Notes: generated from the sequence alone by a model not told the origin. DNA of 64,000 bases from Flammulina velutipes (GCA_011800155.1 CM022377.1:186001-250000), one strand, 5' to 3'. Counted from the first letter of the stretch, positions 44,369 through 58,100 are shown. Program-made: numbers and translations.

Positions 44369-47195
44369 TCAAAACATAGCACTAAACATTTCCCGGGTGT
44401 CTTTGGTGACGATGTCGTCGACGTCCCATACCGTCAACAATCTTTGTGCATCCGCCGCGATGTCGGACTTCAACGACGTGAAAACGTCGCGCAAGTCATC
44501 CAACCATCGATCCTTCGCAAACCTCTGTAGAACGAATTGGGATCTGTCCTCCTTCATGATTTTAAAGACCATACGACAAATACTGGTCTTCTCCAGTTCA
44601 TCCGCAGCGGCGTTCAAAAGTCGCAACTTGAAGGATCGGAGAATCCCAGATACTGCATCGTCTCGCGAATCCAATGAACTCGTCGGCAGCTTCTCCAAGT
44701 TACCGCCCAACACCTCTAAAATAGTTTTCCACGGTCCTTCAAAGGCACCCCTTCCATATAATGCAGCAAGGAATGAGATTCTATAAGGTTCTGAGACTGC
44801 TTCTTTCTTCTCCTCGATTAGAAGGGAGTGATTCTCCTGCAGTACAGGCTCTGACGACGCAGTCTCCGCGGGAACCGTGGATGTTGCGAACAGGAAGGCA
44901 GCCAAAAAGATATCTGTCAAACGAGCAGCATGCGTCTGCTGGCGAGACAGCATTAGCAATGCATCAAATAACGCTCTGTGCCCACTCCCCGGGCCACAGC
45001 CAAAATAGCGTTCCCTCGATGTTTCCATAGTCTGCGTAAGAACATCGATGTCAGGATCGCCATCAACGAACAGCCTGAGACACGACGCCAGCGGCCTGAA
45101 TGCAAGGTAATCGGGCCCACCAAGCTTGCTCACGACCTTGACAAGGACATCGAGCGTCTTCGCTCTCGACCCCTCGTCCCTCAACCTTGCCAGGACGTAC
45201 ACCAAGCTGTCTAACATCAGCGCCAGACTGCGTCCGTTCAAGATGTTCCCCTTCTCGATGTGCTGCTCCAAGAGGAAGTGCATGTGATGTAGAGGGCTGG
45301 CATCATCGGCTTTGGCATGGGGATGGATGTGGTAGAAAAGCGTCTCCATCGAGAGTAAGGCGGCAAAGTTCCGAGTAGGCCATGATGTCTGCTCCTTCTC
45401 TGCGAGCGTGTACAGAAGCGAGTGAGCCGTCTCCTTGGGCGACTTTCTGTACGCAGCCCAAGCTTGCATCATCGTTTCGTCCAGTGGCGCGTAGGTGTAG
45501 GAAGCAGTGTTCGATAGGCAGGTCAGCTGAGCGAGGTTGACTCCAGAGTCACCGGCTTCAAGAGCGACACACTTGAGCACATGGATGAAGCTGAGCGTAC
45601 ATTCGTAGACCTCCAACGTCTTGGCCTGGGAGAGCTCCACTGACCTGATGTCGTTCACGCCTTCGCTCACAACGTCTTCACCATCAGTGACGATTTTGGA
45701 AAATAGCAATCTGGGTATTCTTGTCGACAAGAGCTCGAAGGCCTTCCTCGGCGCGTATGGAAGCGTCCTGATAGACCTCAACGCGAGATCCACATACGAA
45801 GCCTCCCGCGACGTCTCCAGAAACCACACAACGGCGTTCCATGTCAGAGCCTTCGAGGTCCGTATAATGAACTGCTCCTCCCGGGTCGTTCGGGGATGAG
45901 CTCGGTAGAGAGGAAGAGCCGACTCGGCTTCCACGCTTCCCTTCTCCAAGTCGAGTTCCTCTGCCACCATCCACTTTGACAAACGGGTAGGGAGACGGCG
46001 CAGAACCTTCCTCCCGCCAGCTGCAAAGTATCCCCATATCCCAGAAAGAATCCTCGGTACCATCACCATTGCTGGGTTGTGGTACGGACACATCTCCTTG
46101 AACGCTGGCCATATCGTCACCCATGCGTAAATGACAAATACCAGCACCGAGAGGACGAGCTGCACATAGGCTGCAAATCGGTGGTACGTCCAGAGCTTCA
46201 GAATGAAGCCTGCAAAGAAGAAGATGACGGCAAGATGCATCAACAGAGGGAGGAACATGATCCATTCCTCCACCTTGAACTTGAGCATTGCGTCCCAACG
46301 CGCCTGTCGCCGTTGCGCGCAGTCGTACACGCTCCCGTTATGCAGGTCGCGTTGATACTCGCGCAGCCAAAACTTGACGTAAAAGGCGTATACGAAGATG
46401 GTAAGCGTGCATGTGAGGGATGTGCTCCAGAAAGTGACCATGGCACTGGCTATCACTGAGGGAGAGGGAGCTTTGGAGAACCAGTTGTACAGCTCGCGCT
46501 GCAGAGAAAGTGGTATGTTCACTGCATCAAGCAAATGGTGGCTAGAGTTGGCAGCGATGAATTTAACCATGGAGTTGGCAAAGACATCTGAAGGTTCGGG
46601 GCCGGTTTCCATTACCAGGAAGCCGGTCACTACTGCGGAGAACAGACCAGTCTAACGATGTCAATATTGGTTTGGATAAACTGATAAAAAAACTCACGAC
46701 GATGAGAAGAAAGTCGAGGCTACTCGTCCAGCCACGAGTAGTATCGCGATCAGTCTTGGTGGCCTCGGTGTTGTATGACTGCCAGAAGGGTGCCTTTGGG
46801 TCCAAGCCAGCGCGTTGTTTCGGCCCGGCCGAAGGAGATGTATCAGGATAATCGGTCTGTTCACTGTTTATGGAAGGGGGGAGATAATCTGACTAGAGAT
46901 AAGAAATGTGGGCGGTATACGGCGTGGACACTCACTGTACATATTATTCTTGGGACTGGTAGGATAGAAGCCATCGAAAGGTGGGAGTGGTACCATGGGT
47001 CGGCGTCCACTGTTCGGTGCGGTCGAACTTTCATAATCACTTTCATCAGGTAGTCGTTGGTGGGTCGTCAATGGTACTGGAAGGGCGAGCCTCAATTTCG
47101 GAATAATCGGAATATACGATCGACATACCAAAGTCAGCACCCATCGGGGAAAAGTGTTGACTGGTCGTTAGGCTTGGAACATCCGCCATCGACAT
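44369..47195 (-). CDS. DUF6535 multipass membrane protein
   Basis: ATG 47195 (MSMADVPSLTTSQHFSPMG), introns after residue ~22, after NNMYS and after SLDFLLIV, stop 44369-44371. The domain begins FWQSYNTEATKTDRD then WTSSLDFLLIVTGLFSAVV and FLVMETGPEPSDVF, the classic DUF6535 opening with its first helix. Further helices are SVIASAMVTFWSTSLTCTL, EEWIMFLPLLMHLAVIFFF and YVQLVLSVLVFVIYAWVTI, giving about four transmembrane segments in the first third. The remaining ~500 residues are helical and soluble, possibly repeat-like, without a recognised motif. The family is expanded in Agaricomycetes and its function is unknown. About 840 residues in all. Confidence 0.87.
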
Positions 47196-48046
47196 CGTGA
47201 TTAGGTCCTATAGGTATGGTTGGATGGAGGTCAATGCAAGAAACGTGTTCCCCTTCGACGGATGACTATAAAACATGAGGTCTTATTATGTGCGTATACG
47301 GGGATGGAGAACGCACACACAGGGACATCTTGACCACACAAACGATTGTGGGTCCATGTCTTTGTCCTCGTGAGAAAAGATGGAAGATCGGTATTGTCTT
47401 TCTCTGGCGCGATACGGGAACATAGGCAGCTGCCTAGGAAACGAACATGAGTGAACAATTAGAGCGCATTTGATGAAGGCGACCACACCAATCCTTTTCT
47501 TCAAGCCTAGCACAAAGTCGTTGTTCAGAAATTGCTAGTCGTCTAAGAATTGATAGCGCAAAATGGCTCCCAGTTGGGAATTTTGGTAGAGCGTAGAGTA
47601 TGGCAGGAGCATCTAAGGCAGGCCAAGTATGAACTATCGGATTTCGGTATAATGCTATCAAATAGCGACGTGGACATACCTTTCGCGTAGCAATTGCATT
47701 ACACGAAAGAGAATTATTAAGATCATTCAACGCCATGTTGTTGAACAGGAAGATGATGGTAGGAGCAAGGTAGGAGACGGGGACAGGCCCCTTACATAAT
47801 AATATCATTTCGTCAACACCAGCCAGGTTTCATTGCACATGCAGGCCGCGTTATGCGCTGCGAGAATATGATATTGTAAATTCTATTTTGTGAGGCCAAG
47901 GAGGTGATGGAACTGGAAGAGATAATCAGAGCGCCACACTGGTATCATAACAGGCTATTGAATATAGAGTATGCAACCTGTTTGCATGGAAAGTGTTAGA
48001 TCTACGAAAGCATGTGAGCGACTGGTATACTAGCGCTATTGGGTGG
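47196..48046. other. Intergenic, no supported gene
   Basis: The 124-codon frame at 47434-47808 has no recognised domain. A TGTGGCGC octamer (reverse) is at 47931. Confidence 0.4.
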
Positions 48047-50726
48047 TCATAGGAAGACATAATCTGGAAAGTCAGGCTCCCCCACTGCCCGCACGTCACA
48101 ACCGTCTTCGTTACTGCGCGCCCACACCCGTCGGCTGACATTGGGCTGGTCCCAATCTTCAGCAGTTGAGAGCCCAGTTAACGAGGCCATCTTCAAACAA
48201 GGAAACTGTTTAAAGATACCGACAGCATAGTCACGCTCTCTCTCGTCGATTTCGTCATCTACAGGAAAGTCGACTCGACGGGGACGGTTGTTGAACTCAC
48301 GGAGAGATGTAACGAGGATTTCTAGGTTCGGAAAGACGTTGCTTATCATCGCTAAGAAAAATCGGTGGCCGCCCTACGGCATCTGGTCATTAAGTGCACG
48401 ACTTTTTAGAGGGTAGATACGTCACGTACCATCTCGCGCTGTCTCACACCAGGAACGTTGTCGTGCAGCTCAAGAGAGCGAATCCTAGGAAATATGATGG
48501 GAATGATAGAAAGATCATTCATACTTTCATCCACTTCGACTTGACCTAAGTAAATTGTCGTGAAAGATATCTTGAATGCCAGGACATGCTCAAAGAGCGA
48601 TACGGGCTCATATACATTGTGAAGATTCAGTGCATCCTCCCAATCCATGCTGACTTTCGTCGTCGTTGTCGGCAGTCCAACAATGCGGTAGTCATTTGAA
48701 AAGATGAGTGATCTGAGGTGGGGAGAGGAGGATGCCAAATTGACAACGGTGCGTGCGCCAGTAGGATAAACCGATGCACAAGTCAAGGAAAGGTACTCCA
48801 ACGAAGGAAAGCTCCGGTACAAAAGAGATTCGGTTTCAGCATATGGGTTGTCAGATGAAAGATTCAGTGTGCGAACTGATGAGAAAATCGGAAAGCTTTG
48901 AAACGGGCCAATGTAGTCTCGGTAGTGAAGGGAGAGCGAATCAAGGGCATCACCAGGCAAGAAATGCAAAAGCTCTGTGATAGGGAATCCTCCTCCGCAT
49001 TCTGTCCAAGCATCGCGACTCCGACCAATCGAGATTGATAGCTCCCGAAGACGCCAGCGTGGTAGTTTTGTATTGTCTGCGAGAGGTGGAGGAACGGGTA
49101 GAATATTGCCCCTGGCAGGGAAGAGGAGGATGTTGAGAGATTCGAGTTGATTGTATAAACGTGCAGCGAGTCGAAGGGCGTGGAAAGAATGATGCATGAA
49201 TGCAGTGGACACTGGAAAATCTAATGTCAGGGTGATGCAGCTGAGGTTGGTCAGACCATTCGACAAAGGAGATGGCATAGGGATAGCGTAAGATTTCGAA
49301 CGAGTGAACTTTTCATTCCGTGCAGGACCCGCTCGCACACGGAAAGAGCGAATGTATTGCCGGAGGTCACCCCGGGAAAGAAGGAGGGCTTGCAGTTTGA
49401 CCATGCGCTGCAGTATCGTGTGGTCCGATGCACCTTCCTCCTCCGGCCATGTAGAGGAAGATGCAATGTACCGGAGGGGATCCATGTAAAGAGATGGCAG
49501 GGACAGTCGACGCATCAAGACGGACACTTTGGACAAAGAGAGGAGCTGAGGAGTCGAGAGGAAGGAGTGGATGTGGAGATGAAGTTCGGAAGGGAGATTG
49601 TAGAACGTCGAATGGCGCTGAACGGGACGTAGGAAGCTGCCATCCGAGTCAGCGAGGAGATCTACCGATGTCTCTACCTCTGCATTTATCAGCGAGGTCA
49701 TTCTATCTGCAAGCCCTTGCCTCTGGTTAGAAGGAGGAGAAGGATGGATGAAAGAAGGCCATATCGAGGTAAAGGCATCCGTGATTAAACGCTCTAGACC
49801 CGATTTGTCGAATAAGACTCTCGGAAAACCGACAGCACAATTCCTGTCAGACATGGCCTTCATCATCGTGTACCAGGCTATGATAACAGAAAGGCAGCGC
49901 TCCTTGTACACTGCTCTTGTAGTAGAATCTCTCTCCTTGCGTTTTCTGTCCGTTGGAGCTTCCCAAAAATCGCCGTGGACGGAATCGCGTCGCGCCAAAA
50001 ACCAGTCGTTGGCTGGAGATTCGACAGCGTCCGGACGGATACGGTCGCGCTCTGACTGCTCACCAAGACCGGTCGCGATCCCACAGACATCATTCCCATA
50101 GGGGAAGGTGGTCATCTGACGGGCAGACCCATTCGCCAGGCAAGAAGGCCCATTTTCCAACGCTTCCAGAACATTGATATAGAGGTATTGGGCGACAGTC
50201 AGCGAGATATAATTTTTGAGCGCTGACCCGTATGGACCATCTGTGAAATCTACGGGAAAGTGATCAAGGAATTGCAATTGTGCGAGCTAAAAAAACACAC
50301 ACAAGTACGCCCAGGATACAAGTCTCCAACTGGAACGTAGCGCATGCGAGTGTGTATCTTCAGCAAGACGTGAAAAGGTACACGGGCCCGTTGGATAAGG
50401 TAAATGAGGGAAGGCAGATGTTCGAACGGATTCGGCGCGTTCAAAGCATGAAGTACAATGACAATAGCATTGCGCGGCTGACATGTTGCCAGGCGTTCCC
50501 AGGTCTCTCGTCGATTGTAGTGGGAAGAGGGACGATCTTTAGCGCGAGGCGGGACCTGCAGCTCATCAAGCACGGCGCATCTCTCCATAATATCCGCTGG
50601 GAAAAGCTCGTTTTCGGATTCGATATTCCACGCAGAGAAAGGCGCGTCTGGCTTGGGCAATGACTCCAGTAGTTTCTCTGCCTCAGTCTCAATCTGGTCG
50701 GAGATTGACTCAACCAAGGAGGTCAT
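48047..50726 (-). CDS. F-box/leucine-rich-repeat-like protein
   Basis: ATG 50726 (MTSLVESISDQIETEAEKL), intron about 50288-50385, a long second exon, and an intron of 56 bp (GTACGT to CCGTAG) before the last exon, stop 48047. Splicing reads RQREMGGHRFFLAMISNVF. The F-box is in the middle: FYNLPSELHLHIHSFLSTPQ then LLSLSKVSVLMRRLSLPSL. Downstream come irregular leucine-rich stretches (LTNLSCITLTLDF, SSVRTLNLSSDNP, SLEYLSLTC, HLRSLIFSND, IRSLELHDN). F-box proteins recruit substrates to SCF ubiquitin ligases through Skp1; the target is unknown. The ~200-residue region before the F-box is unusual. Decayed relatives are at 35590-36040 and 40480-41270. Confidence 0.83.
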
Positions 50727-51020
50727 GCTCTGCCTGGCTAGTGCATCAAAGCGCGTTTTAAAGACGACGTTGTTGTCTACGGAGCTACACTCAAGCGATA
50801 TGAATGCGTTGAGATCTTGAAAAAGTCAGCCGGCAAGAGGCGGTAGGCCTTGGGTAGACAAACCTTTCCAGGACATATCTACGCTCTAGGGAAAGGATGT
50901 ACGTATATGTACTATTCTCACAAGAGCGTAAAGAGAGACACAACCAAAACATCCACTGATGGAGGTCTGTAAAAGGTGTTTGGTGGTGGCTGTGCTGTTC
51001 TTTCTGTTTCCTACCACCAT

Positions 51021-51033
51021 CTGAGTCAGACTC
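51021..51033. promoter_or_regulatory. Near-palindrome TGAGTCAGACTCG upstream of FunK1 copy 1
   Basis: Lies 55 bp before the ATG at 51088 and contains TGAGTCA, the core bound by Gcn4/AP-1-type bZIP factors. FunK1 copy 2 has the same element as a perfect palindrome. The regulatory role is inferred from position and sequence only. Confidence 0.4.
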
Positions 51034-51087
51034 GGAATGTGTGCTGCAACCTACACAATCAATATCCTTCTTCGTTAATCTTCAGCT

Positions 51088-54002
51088 ATGGCACCCGACT
51101 CGCAGATGAAATACGGTGAAGCTGATTTCGCCGCTCACCGTGTCGCAAACACAGCGGATTTTCTGGAAAGATTGTTTCCCATTTCCAATGCCATGATAAA
51201 TACGATCTTCGACAAAGTGACCGAATTCGGGGACTACAAGAATGAGTGCTGGTTTTCTGTTTCGGAGGGCAACACGCTAGGCCAATGCTTCGTTAAGGCT
51301 GCCAATGCGATACACTGTGCCGCCATCTCTGTACGGAAGGACAACAAAGAACCTCTATCAGACGCGAAATGGATGGAATACTCAAGTGCTCGGCAAGCTG
51401 GAGATATGCCTGTAATTCTCGCAAGGAGGCAAGCCCAAGCCCAACGTGATGTACCACTCAGCAGCCCAAGTTACTGCCTAGATGTCTAACGGAATTGCAA
51501 GATTGACCTTCTCCCAAAGTCTGACCAGAATGACAAAGTCGGTTCGTTCCTTCGAAGCGCTGCAATATTATCTGACATCTAAAAAGGGCGACTCCTCGAA
51601 CCACCAGGTGAACAGTGCTCTTTTTCGTCGTTGATTCATTCTCATGGCGTTTGAGCTCTTTTCTTGGTTACAAGCTCTGGCTGCGGTCGAAATGAGACGG
51701 AAAGCCAGTCAAAACGACAGCGAGATGGTCACACAACTACTGGGCCATCTGCGAAGAATCATGCAGGAACAGCTCGATCGTCGATTCGTCTTCGGGCTCA
51801 CCGTTGAGCCTGCGCATATCACCGTTTGGCTGTACGACCGGTCGGGGGTGATAGGAATGTCTGAGTCCATGGACATACACCAGGTCTGTGGTCTCGTTGC
51901 ATGTCAAACATTAGTCTGATCACTACGCTTCGCAGAATCCGAAGGATTTCATACGTGTCATGGCCGGCTTCGCGCTCCTTCCTATGCACCAGCTGGGCTT
52001 CGACACTACAATGAAGTTTTACGCATCTCCCAGCAATGTCTCCCACACTTTTGATTTGGACGCCGGGGGGCTTCGAGTTTACTTGGACACTGCTAGCACC
52101 GAAAAGCAATGGGTCATCACTTGTAACGACGGCAGACAGTATCTTACTGTGCGTGTGCTCTGTATGAACAGCCACTGCCTTGTTTGGGTTGTCGTCCCTT
52201 TCGGCAGTGGTGAAATCACCAGTAACGATGTCAGTCTCAATGTGCTGGCGGTATTCTCAACTCATACCGTGCATTTAGCTCCGGGTTCTCAAGCAGTACT
52301 GGCGGCTCGACCATCCGAATACCATGAGCGAGAGGGAACTACTGGTGGAAACGTTCGGCGACAACGTTAGTGGCAGGATGGAATTCGAGGAGACCGTGAA
52401 AATCAATGGTGAGGAGGACATCACAGCGACATTAATTCGGCATAACATCCAGGTCGCGATGCCTGCCTCGAGTGAGGTCAAAAAGAAATATTTGCGTGGA
52501 TGGGACGATGACGGTAAATCCTACGACTCCGAGCTGGGTCCTATTCGAGGTCTTGGATACTGGGGTACCAAAGACCCTCCCATTGGTCCCATGGCTCGCA
52601 TTCATACTCGTGTCATGCAATCCATCTTTGGCTGGCCGCTAGACATGTTCAAGACTCTAAGAGAGCTTGTACAAGGGGCGTTGGATGTCGTTATCGGTAT
52701 GCCTCGGACTCGCAGGATATGAGTTTCTGACATTATATCCCAGATCACGCGACTTTATACAACAAAGGGCTCCTCCACCGAGACATTAGTTCGGGGAACA
52801 TCCTTCTTACCTGGTGCAATGGAACCAGTGGAACGACTGGTCTGGGAACGCAAGGCAGGTTGATCGACTTTGACCGTTCCAGACGTGGAGAGAAGTCGGC
52901 CGAGGGCCTCTTACCAGACGTTTACCTAGACGACCCCCAGCTCGTAGTCGCAAGTCTGTCCTCCACGCTTCGCAACGATGCTGGTATCAAACGCATTGAC
53001 TTGTCAGTGGCGAACCGCGCCCTTGAGGTCATTCCAGTGGCACCTGTCGCCGCGCTTTACACCTTGGATGCCGTTCGTCATACGAAGAATCATCGTCCGG
53101 TCGATGAGCGAGTCTCGTCAATTACAACGGATATGCTACTGTGGAAGCCAACAGTGAGCCCGTTATACGTCTCACTGGCATACTCCCCTCATATGATTTC
53201 TGTAGACATTCCCCCTCTACCGATTCGATTCCGACGAGTGTAAACGAGCGCCGCGTACGGTCCGTAACTTCATTATTTACAACTCATTCATCTCATTATC
53301 TTTCAGGGAACTCTTCCGTTTACGAGCGCTGAAATCCTTTCATCTGAGCGAATTTTCATTGGCACCTCGTCGGTGCCCTTTTTTCATGACGCTATCCACG
53401 ATATGGAGTCGATGCTCTGGGTTCTCTCGTATATTGGCATGACACGCTGTGGGCCGGACACAAATTGGCGGGTCGAAATGGAGGATCTGACCCCAGAACG
53501 GGAGGATCCCGACCGCGAAAGCCTACATACCGCCCTCTATCACCTGTTCGAAGGCAAGCGAGATGAGGTCAGGCGGAGCAAACTGAAAATGTTCATGAAC
53601 TCAGAGGAGTACAAGACAGATGTCACAGGGCACTTCCACGAGTACTTTGCGGCCCTCAAACCATTCATGGAGGAATGGTTTGATCTCCTCGTCCTCGCGT
53701 ACAAGCATGTTAATGGTCATGAATATCGTTCGATCCACTACCAAGTCGAACACATCCTCAGGCGCGCCTTGGAGTCCCTTCCACTCGACGAAGAAGCCAC
53801 GCAGAAGGAGGTCATGGAATCTCGACTGAAGGATCTTGAGGGTATGGTACGGTTAGGTGCTGAAGCTCAATGCACCCAGGAGGATGCGAGAATCACTCGG
53901 GATCACGACTTGGCTTTCCAGCCGCAGACTTTCGATGGCCCTCATTTGGATCGAGCTCCATCTACCTCCTCCCCGCCACCCAGGAAAAAGGCCAAGGTAT
54001 AG
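51088..54002 (+). CDS. FunK1-type protein kinase, copy 1
   Basis: ATG 51088 (MAPDSQMKYGEADFAAHRV), about seven introns, TAG 54000-54002. The first exon junction is uncertain. Parts in order: an N-terminal helical region (FLERLFPISNAMINTIF), KSVRSFEALQYYL, LDRRFVFGLTVEPAHITVWL, then the kinase core LRVLKQYWRLDHPN, ARIHTRVMQSIFGW, GLLHRDISSGNILL and GRLIDFDRSRRG, followed by DMLLWKPT, RTGTLPFTSAEIL and DAIHDMESMLWVLSYI. HRDxSxxN and DFD in place of DFG are FunK1 features. These kinases are greatly expanded in mushrooms and linked to multicellular growth; targets are unknown. The C-terminus is Ser/Pro then KKAKV. Inverted relative to copy 2. Confidence 0.87.
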
Positions 54003-54667
54003 CCACTTTTTGTTGTTGGCGAGGGCAAGTTTCGCCTCGTCGAAAGGAGAGTTTCTGTGGGGCATGCAATTTTAATCTTCTACGAAAGAACTTTACGGTA
54101 GCGATACCATGTCTGACCTTCTCTTCATCTCATCATCAAGATCCAGGTTGCTCACATTCCTCGAGGATCAGAGCGTCGGGAGGCTCCACACTGGCGGCCA
54201 CGGGCTGTGTTCATCATACTATTTTCTAGTTTCTGGGCTTCAACACATGTATGTACATTAGTCTATCCAGTCTGAACGTTTGTTCTGAAAATTTCTTGTA
54301 CGGCTGCTTCAACTGGGTTCGACGTGAGCATTGATTAATATTGGATGCGTTCTGGTGGAATCAATGCACACTTGGGTATTCGAAATTCATCTTTACATGA
54401 TACAGTAACAAATGATGGACCGACTGTGTCCCCAAGTTTCATTGCTGGGTGTTTGCCATGCTCTTGCTCTTCCGCTAGAGTACTTACTGATCCTCGTCGA
54501 AGTATCGAAGGTATGTAGGATCCGCTATTATGGCATTGCCGGACCATCAGCTGATTTTCCGTCGTTGATGCGAGAGGGATGAGGCTTTTATTGACTCTAC
54601 GTCAATCGCAACAATGTAGTTGCACTGGCAGTTGATGCGCCTCTGTTTCTAAACAAGGTTCGGGACC

Positions 54668-55060
54668 CTACGCGGCGTCCACTGGACCTTCATCTTTTGC
54701 AATGCTGATCTAGCGGATAGACGTATCAATCAACGGTGATGTAGGGGATACGAGGTGTGTTGTAAGCTCGTAACCGGGTCACGTACTTTGGTAAAGTTGG
54801 ACAAGCCTCTTCGGAAGAATGTTTTCGTCAGGTTTTCGTCGGTAGCACTAGTTATGAGGAGAAGAAACTCCAAGGTCTTTCCGAGTTGTTGAAACGCGCC
54901 CTCACGTTTGGAGTGAACGGAATTGAACTTGGGTACTGAGAGCCAGCTGTAGACGGATTTCTTACCAGCTAAGTAGTGGGACGAATCAGGATAAAACGGA
55001 CGGACTGTTTCCCAAAGTAGTATTTTGTGGGCTCATCAGCCGAGGCCGAAAGGCACATTG
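54668..55060 (-). CDS. Possible small gene antisense and upstream of IRE1, family unknown
   Basis: A minus-strand frame reads KKSVYSWLSVPKFNSVHSKR, FQQLGKTLEFLLLITSATDE and TKTFFRRGLSNFTK, then a GTACGT donor. After an intron of about 80 bp it continues ISIAKDEGPVDAA and stops at 54668. Composition and splice signals look like real coding DNA. I could not fix the start: candidate ATGs near 55052-55070 need an unclear first intron. I recognise no domain. The rest of 54003-54667 shows nothing firm. Confidence 0.4.
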
Positions 55061-55130
55061 CAACAACCTTGATCATTTACCACCACCATCGGACTACAGA
55101 GACGTTTGCTCGTCCTCGGTATGCCTGGGA

Positions 55131-58100
55131 ATGGCGCCAACCATCTACATCGCTGTGCTCCTCTTGCCTTTTGCTGTGGCGCTCGCAGAAATTATCACCG
55201 CTCGTAGGCAGGACCTGGCCCGGCCTACACAACTTAACGCATACGGAATATCTCCCCCAGCCGTAAAGGCCGCAGCAGACGATGCTGACGCCGAGCTTCT
55301 CGACATCGTGTTGGTAGCGTCTGTTGACGGAAAATTCCATGCCATGAACCGGGCATCTGGCCAGACATTATGGTCCATGTCCTCCTTCTCCTCTCCCACG
55401 GGCACAGGCGTCGTTCCGTCTTCGTTGGGACCCCTCGTACGCACCGTGCACAACGACCCAGATCCCGACCTGGTCGACGACGCTACCAGGCAGGAGACCT
55501 ACATCATCGAGCCTCAGTCGGGAGACATCTACGTGATGGCCACGGCGGACAGCCCGCTCCAGCGCTTCCCCTTCTCCATGTCAGAACTCGTCGACATGTC
55601 GCCCTTCAGTTTCGCAGACTCTGACGACCGTCGCGTCTTTGTTGGGAGGAAGGAGACGTCGCTGCTGCTCATCGAACTCGAGACCGGCCGCATCAAAGCC
55701 ACGCTCAATTCCGAGTGTCCTTGGGACCCATTCGAGGATTTTCAAGAGGATCATGACGAAATCGATCTCGACGAGCTCGAAGGCAGCAAACCAAAGCCCA
55801 AACCGCCAACCGAAGTCTTTATCGGGCGAACAGGTGCGACCGCTGGCACTGATGCCCCATATCTTTCCCTAATACAGTTCACAGATTACCACATATCAAT
55901 TCATTCCCGCCCATTGAAAAAATCCAGCATGCCCCCTCCTCCCATACAAAATCTGTCCTTCTCCACCTATGGCCCCAACAATCAGGACAACGTCCTACAG
56001 GCGGACTATCATCGCTCCAGAGACGGCGTGTACATCCAAGGACTGCCGAATGGCAACATATTGTCGTTCAAGGCCTCTGAGACCTCGGAATCTAGTCTAC
56101 AATGGATCCAGCCCTTCCCCAGTCCGATGTGAGCAATTTTTCAAAAACCTTCTAGACGAAAAATTCCAACATTTTACCTCCACAGAGTTGCCGTGTTCGA
56201 CGTTCTGCAGAAACCTTCCAGTCATATCCATGGTTCCCACACGTTCGTGCTACTCCAACCCCGCCCAGGTCTGAAGGATATACTTCCGTCTCTAAATATG
56301 GAAAGGGCCGCTAACGACCTGCCGAACCGTCAGTCGGCCTACGTGGGAATGGTGGAAGAGACAGGCAGTCTTTTTGCCATGAGTCCGCTTCGCTATCCAC
56401 TGGTCGCTTTCGGTGGCTACTACGCACCTCCCCGACGCTACATCGATTCGCCCTCTATTGCCACCGGGGTCGACGAAATTACACGAGCTCGTAAACAAAT
56501 GGAGAGGGATCGAGAGCGGGAGAGGTTTTACAGCAGGGCTGGCTGTGACGAGGGTTCTACGGATAGGCGGTGCTTGATTGGCATAAGACCGTTGGAAGGC
56601 GGGGACGGAGAAGGCTCTGAGAGCCGTCTAATGCGCTTGTTGAATGGTTCTCCATCTTATCCTCAACTTCCAGGCCGGGAGGACGATAACGAGACCAACA
56701 GCCATCCTGGCAGGACAGACGTTAGGCGTCCAAGCGACAACCTTCTACCTCCTCGTAGCTGGCTTTGGGAGGCCATCCTCATCACTATCATCGGCGCATT
56801 TACGGTGTGGTTCGGGATTTCCATGGCAAAGGGTAAATCCGACGGGCGCGGGAAGATGCTAGAGGAGATATCGTCTTCCTACGAGCCATTACCTCCCATG
56901 ACGAAGGCTGAAGAGACGCTCGTTGCAGAGATCGGTCGCGCGTCAACACCTTTGCCACCTCCACCGGTCAATCTTCCTGACATTGCGGTCAAACATCCCG
57001 TACCGGCTTTGGCCGACGTGAGCGACAATGAAGGAGAAGAGGCGGATCCCACTGCGACGCCGAAGAAAAAAGCTCGCCGTGGTGGAAGGGGAGGGAAGAA
57101 GAAGAAGACGACAGGCAATGTTGCTCACGGACCTAATGAGACCGACGACGAGAAGAAGGGAGACTACGTGCTTGTTAACACTCCATCGCCTCCCCCTCCC
57201 ATAACTATTCCTGTCACAACGCCGTCTTCAATGGTCGTAGAAGCTAAACCGTCGACGACAACACCTTCATTGATCGTTTCTGAAACGGTATTAGGTACGT
57301 CTATTCCTCGGTGGTTCCTGATTATTCCTAATGCCATTCTCTAGGTTTTGGCTCACATGGCACTGTCGTTTTCCAAGGTTCTCTACAAGGGCGCTCGGTT
57401 GCCGTTAAGCGTCTTCTTCAGGACTTCGTAACCCTCGCTGCTCGCGAAGTGAGCATCCTACAAGAGAGCGACGACCATCCCAACGTCATTCGATATTACT
57501 ATCAAGAAGCACAGTCCAACTTCCTCTACATCGCTCTGGAGTTATGTCCTGCGTCGCTAGCTGATGTCATCGAAAATCCTGACCGAGAGCAGTGGAAAGA
57601 TCTGGCCATCGTTTTCGAACCCAAGAAGGCGTTGCGACAGATTACCAGTGGACTACGACACCTGCACGCCCTGAAGCTAGTACACCGTGATATCAAGCCT
57701 CAGAACATTCTTGTCTCTGGCACGGGCAAGATGCTCATATCCGACTTTGGACTGTGCAAGAAGTTGGATATGGACCAGACAAGTTTCCTGCCTACGGCTC
57801 ATGGGGCGATGGCTGCGGGAACGGTTGGATGGCGGGCGCCGGAGATATTGAGGGGTGAGGTGAAGCTTGATGAGATTGGGGACGACAATTCCATCGGGTC
57901 CTCCAGAGGAAGCAGCGGGACTGCCACTGGTGCACCAACTGGCCAGGCACCGACTCGTCTCACGAAGTCGGTTGACATCTTCGCCCTAGGCTGTCTTTTC
58001 TACTATGTCCTGTCGAATGGCAGCCATCCGTTCGGGGATCGGTTTGAGCGGGAGATGAACATTCTCAAGAACGAGAAGAATCTAGATGCGTTAGAGAGGT

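Noticed and set aside
44397..45214. Plus-strand frames inside the DUF6535 gene
   Set aside because: They are antisense shadows of a long, well-supported exon.
49748..50101. Plus-strand 117-codon frame inside the F-box gene
   Set aside because: Antisense to the long F-box exon, and without any recognised motif.
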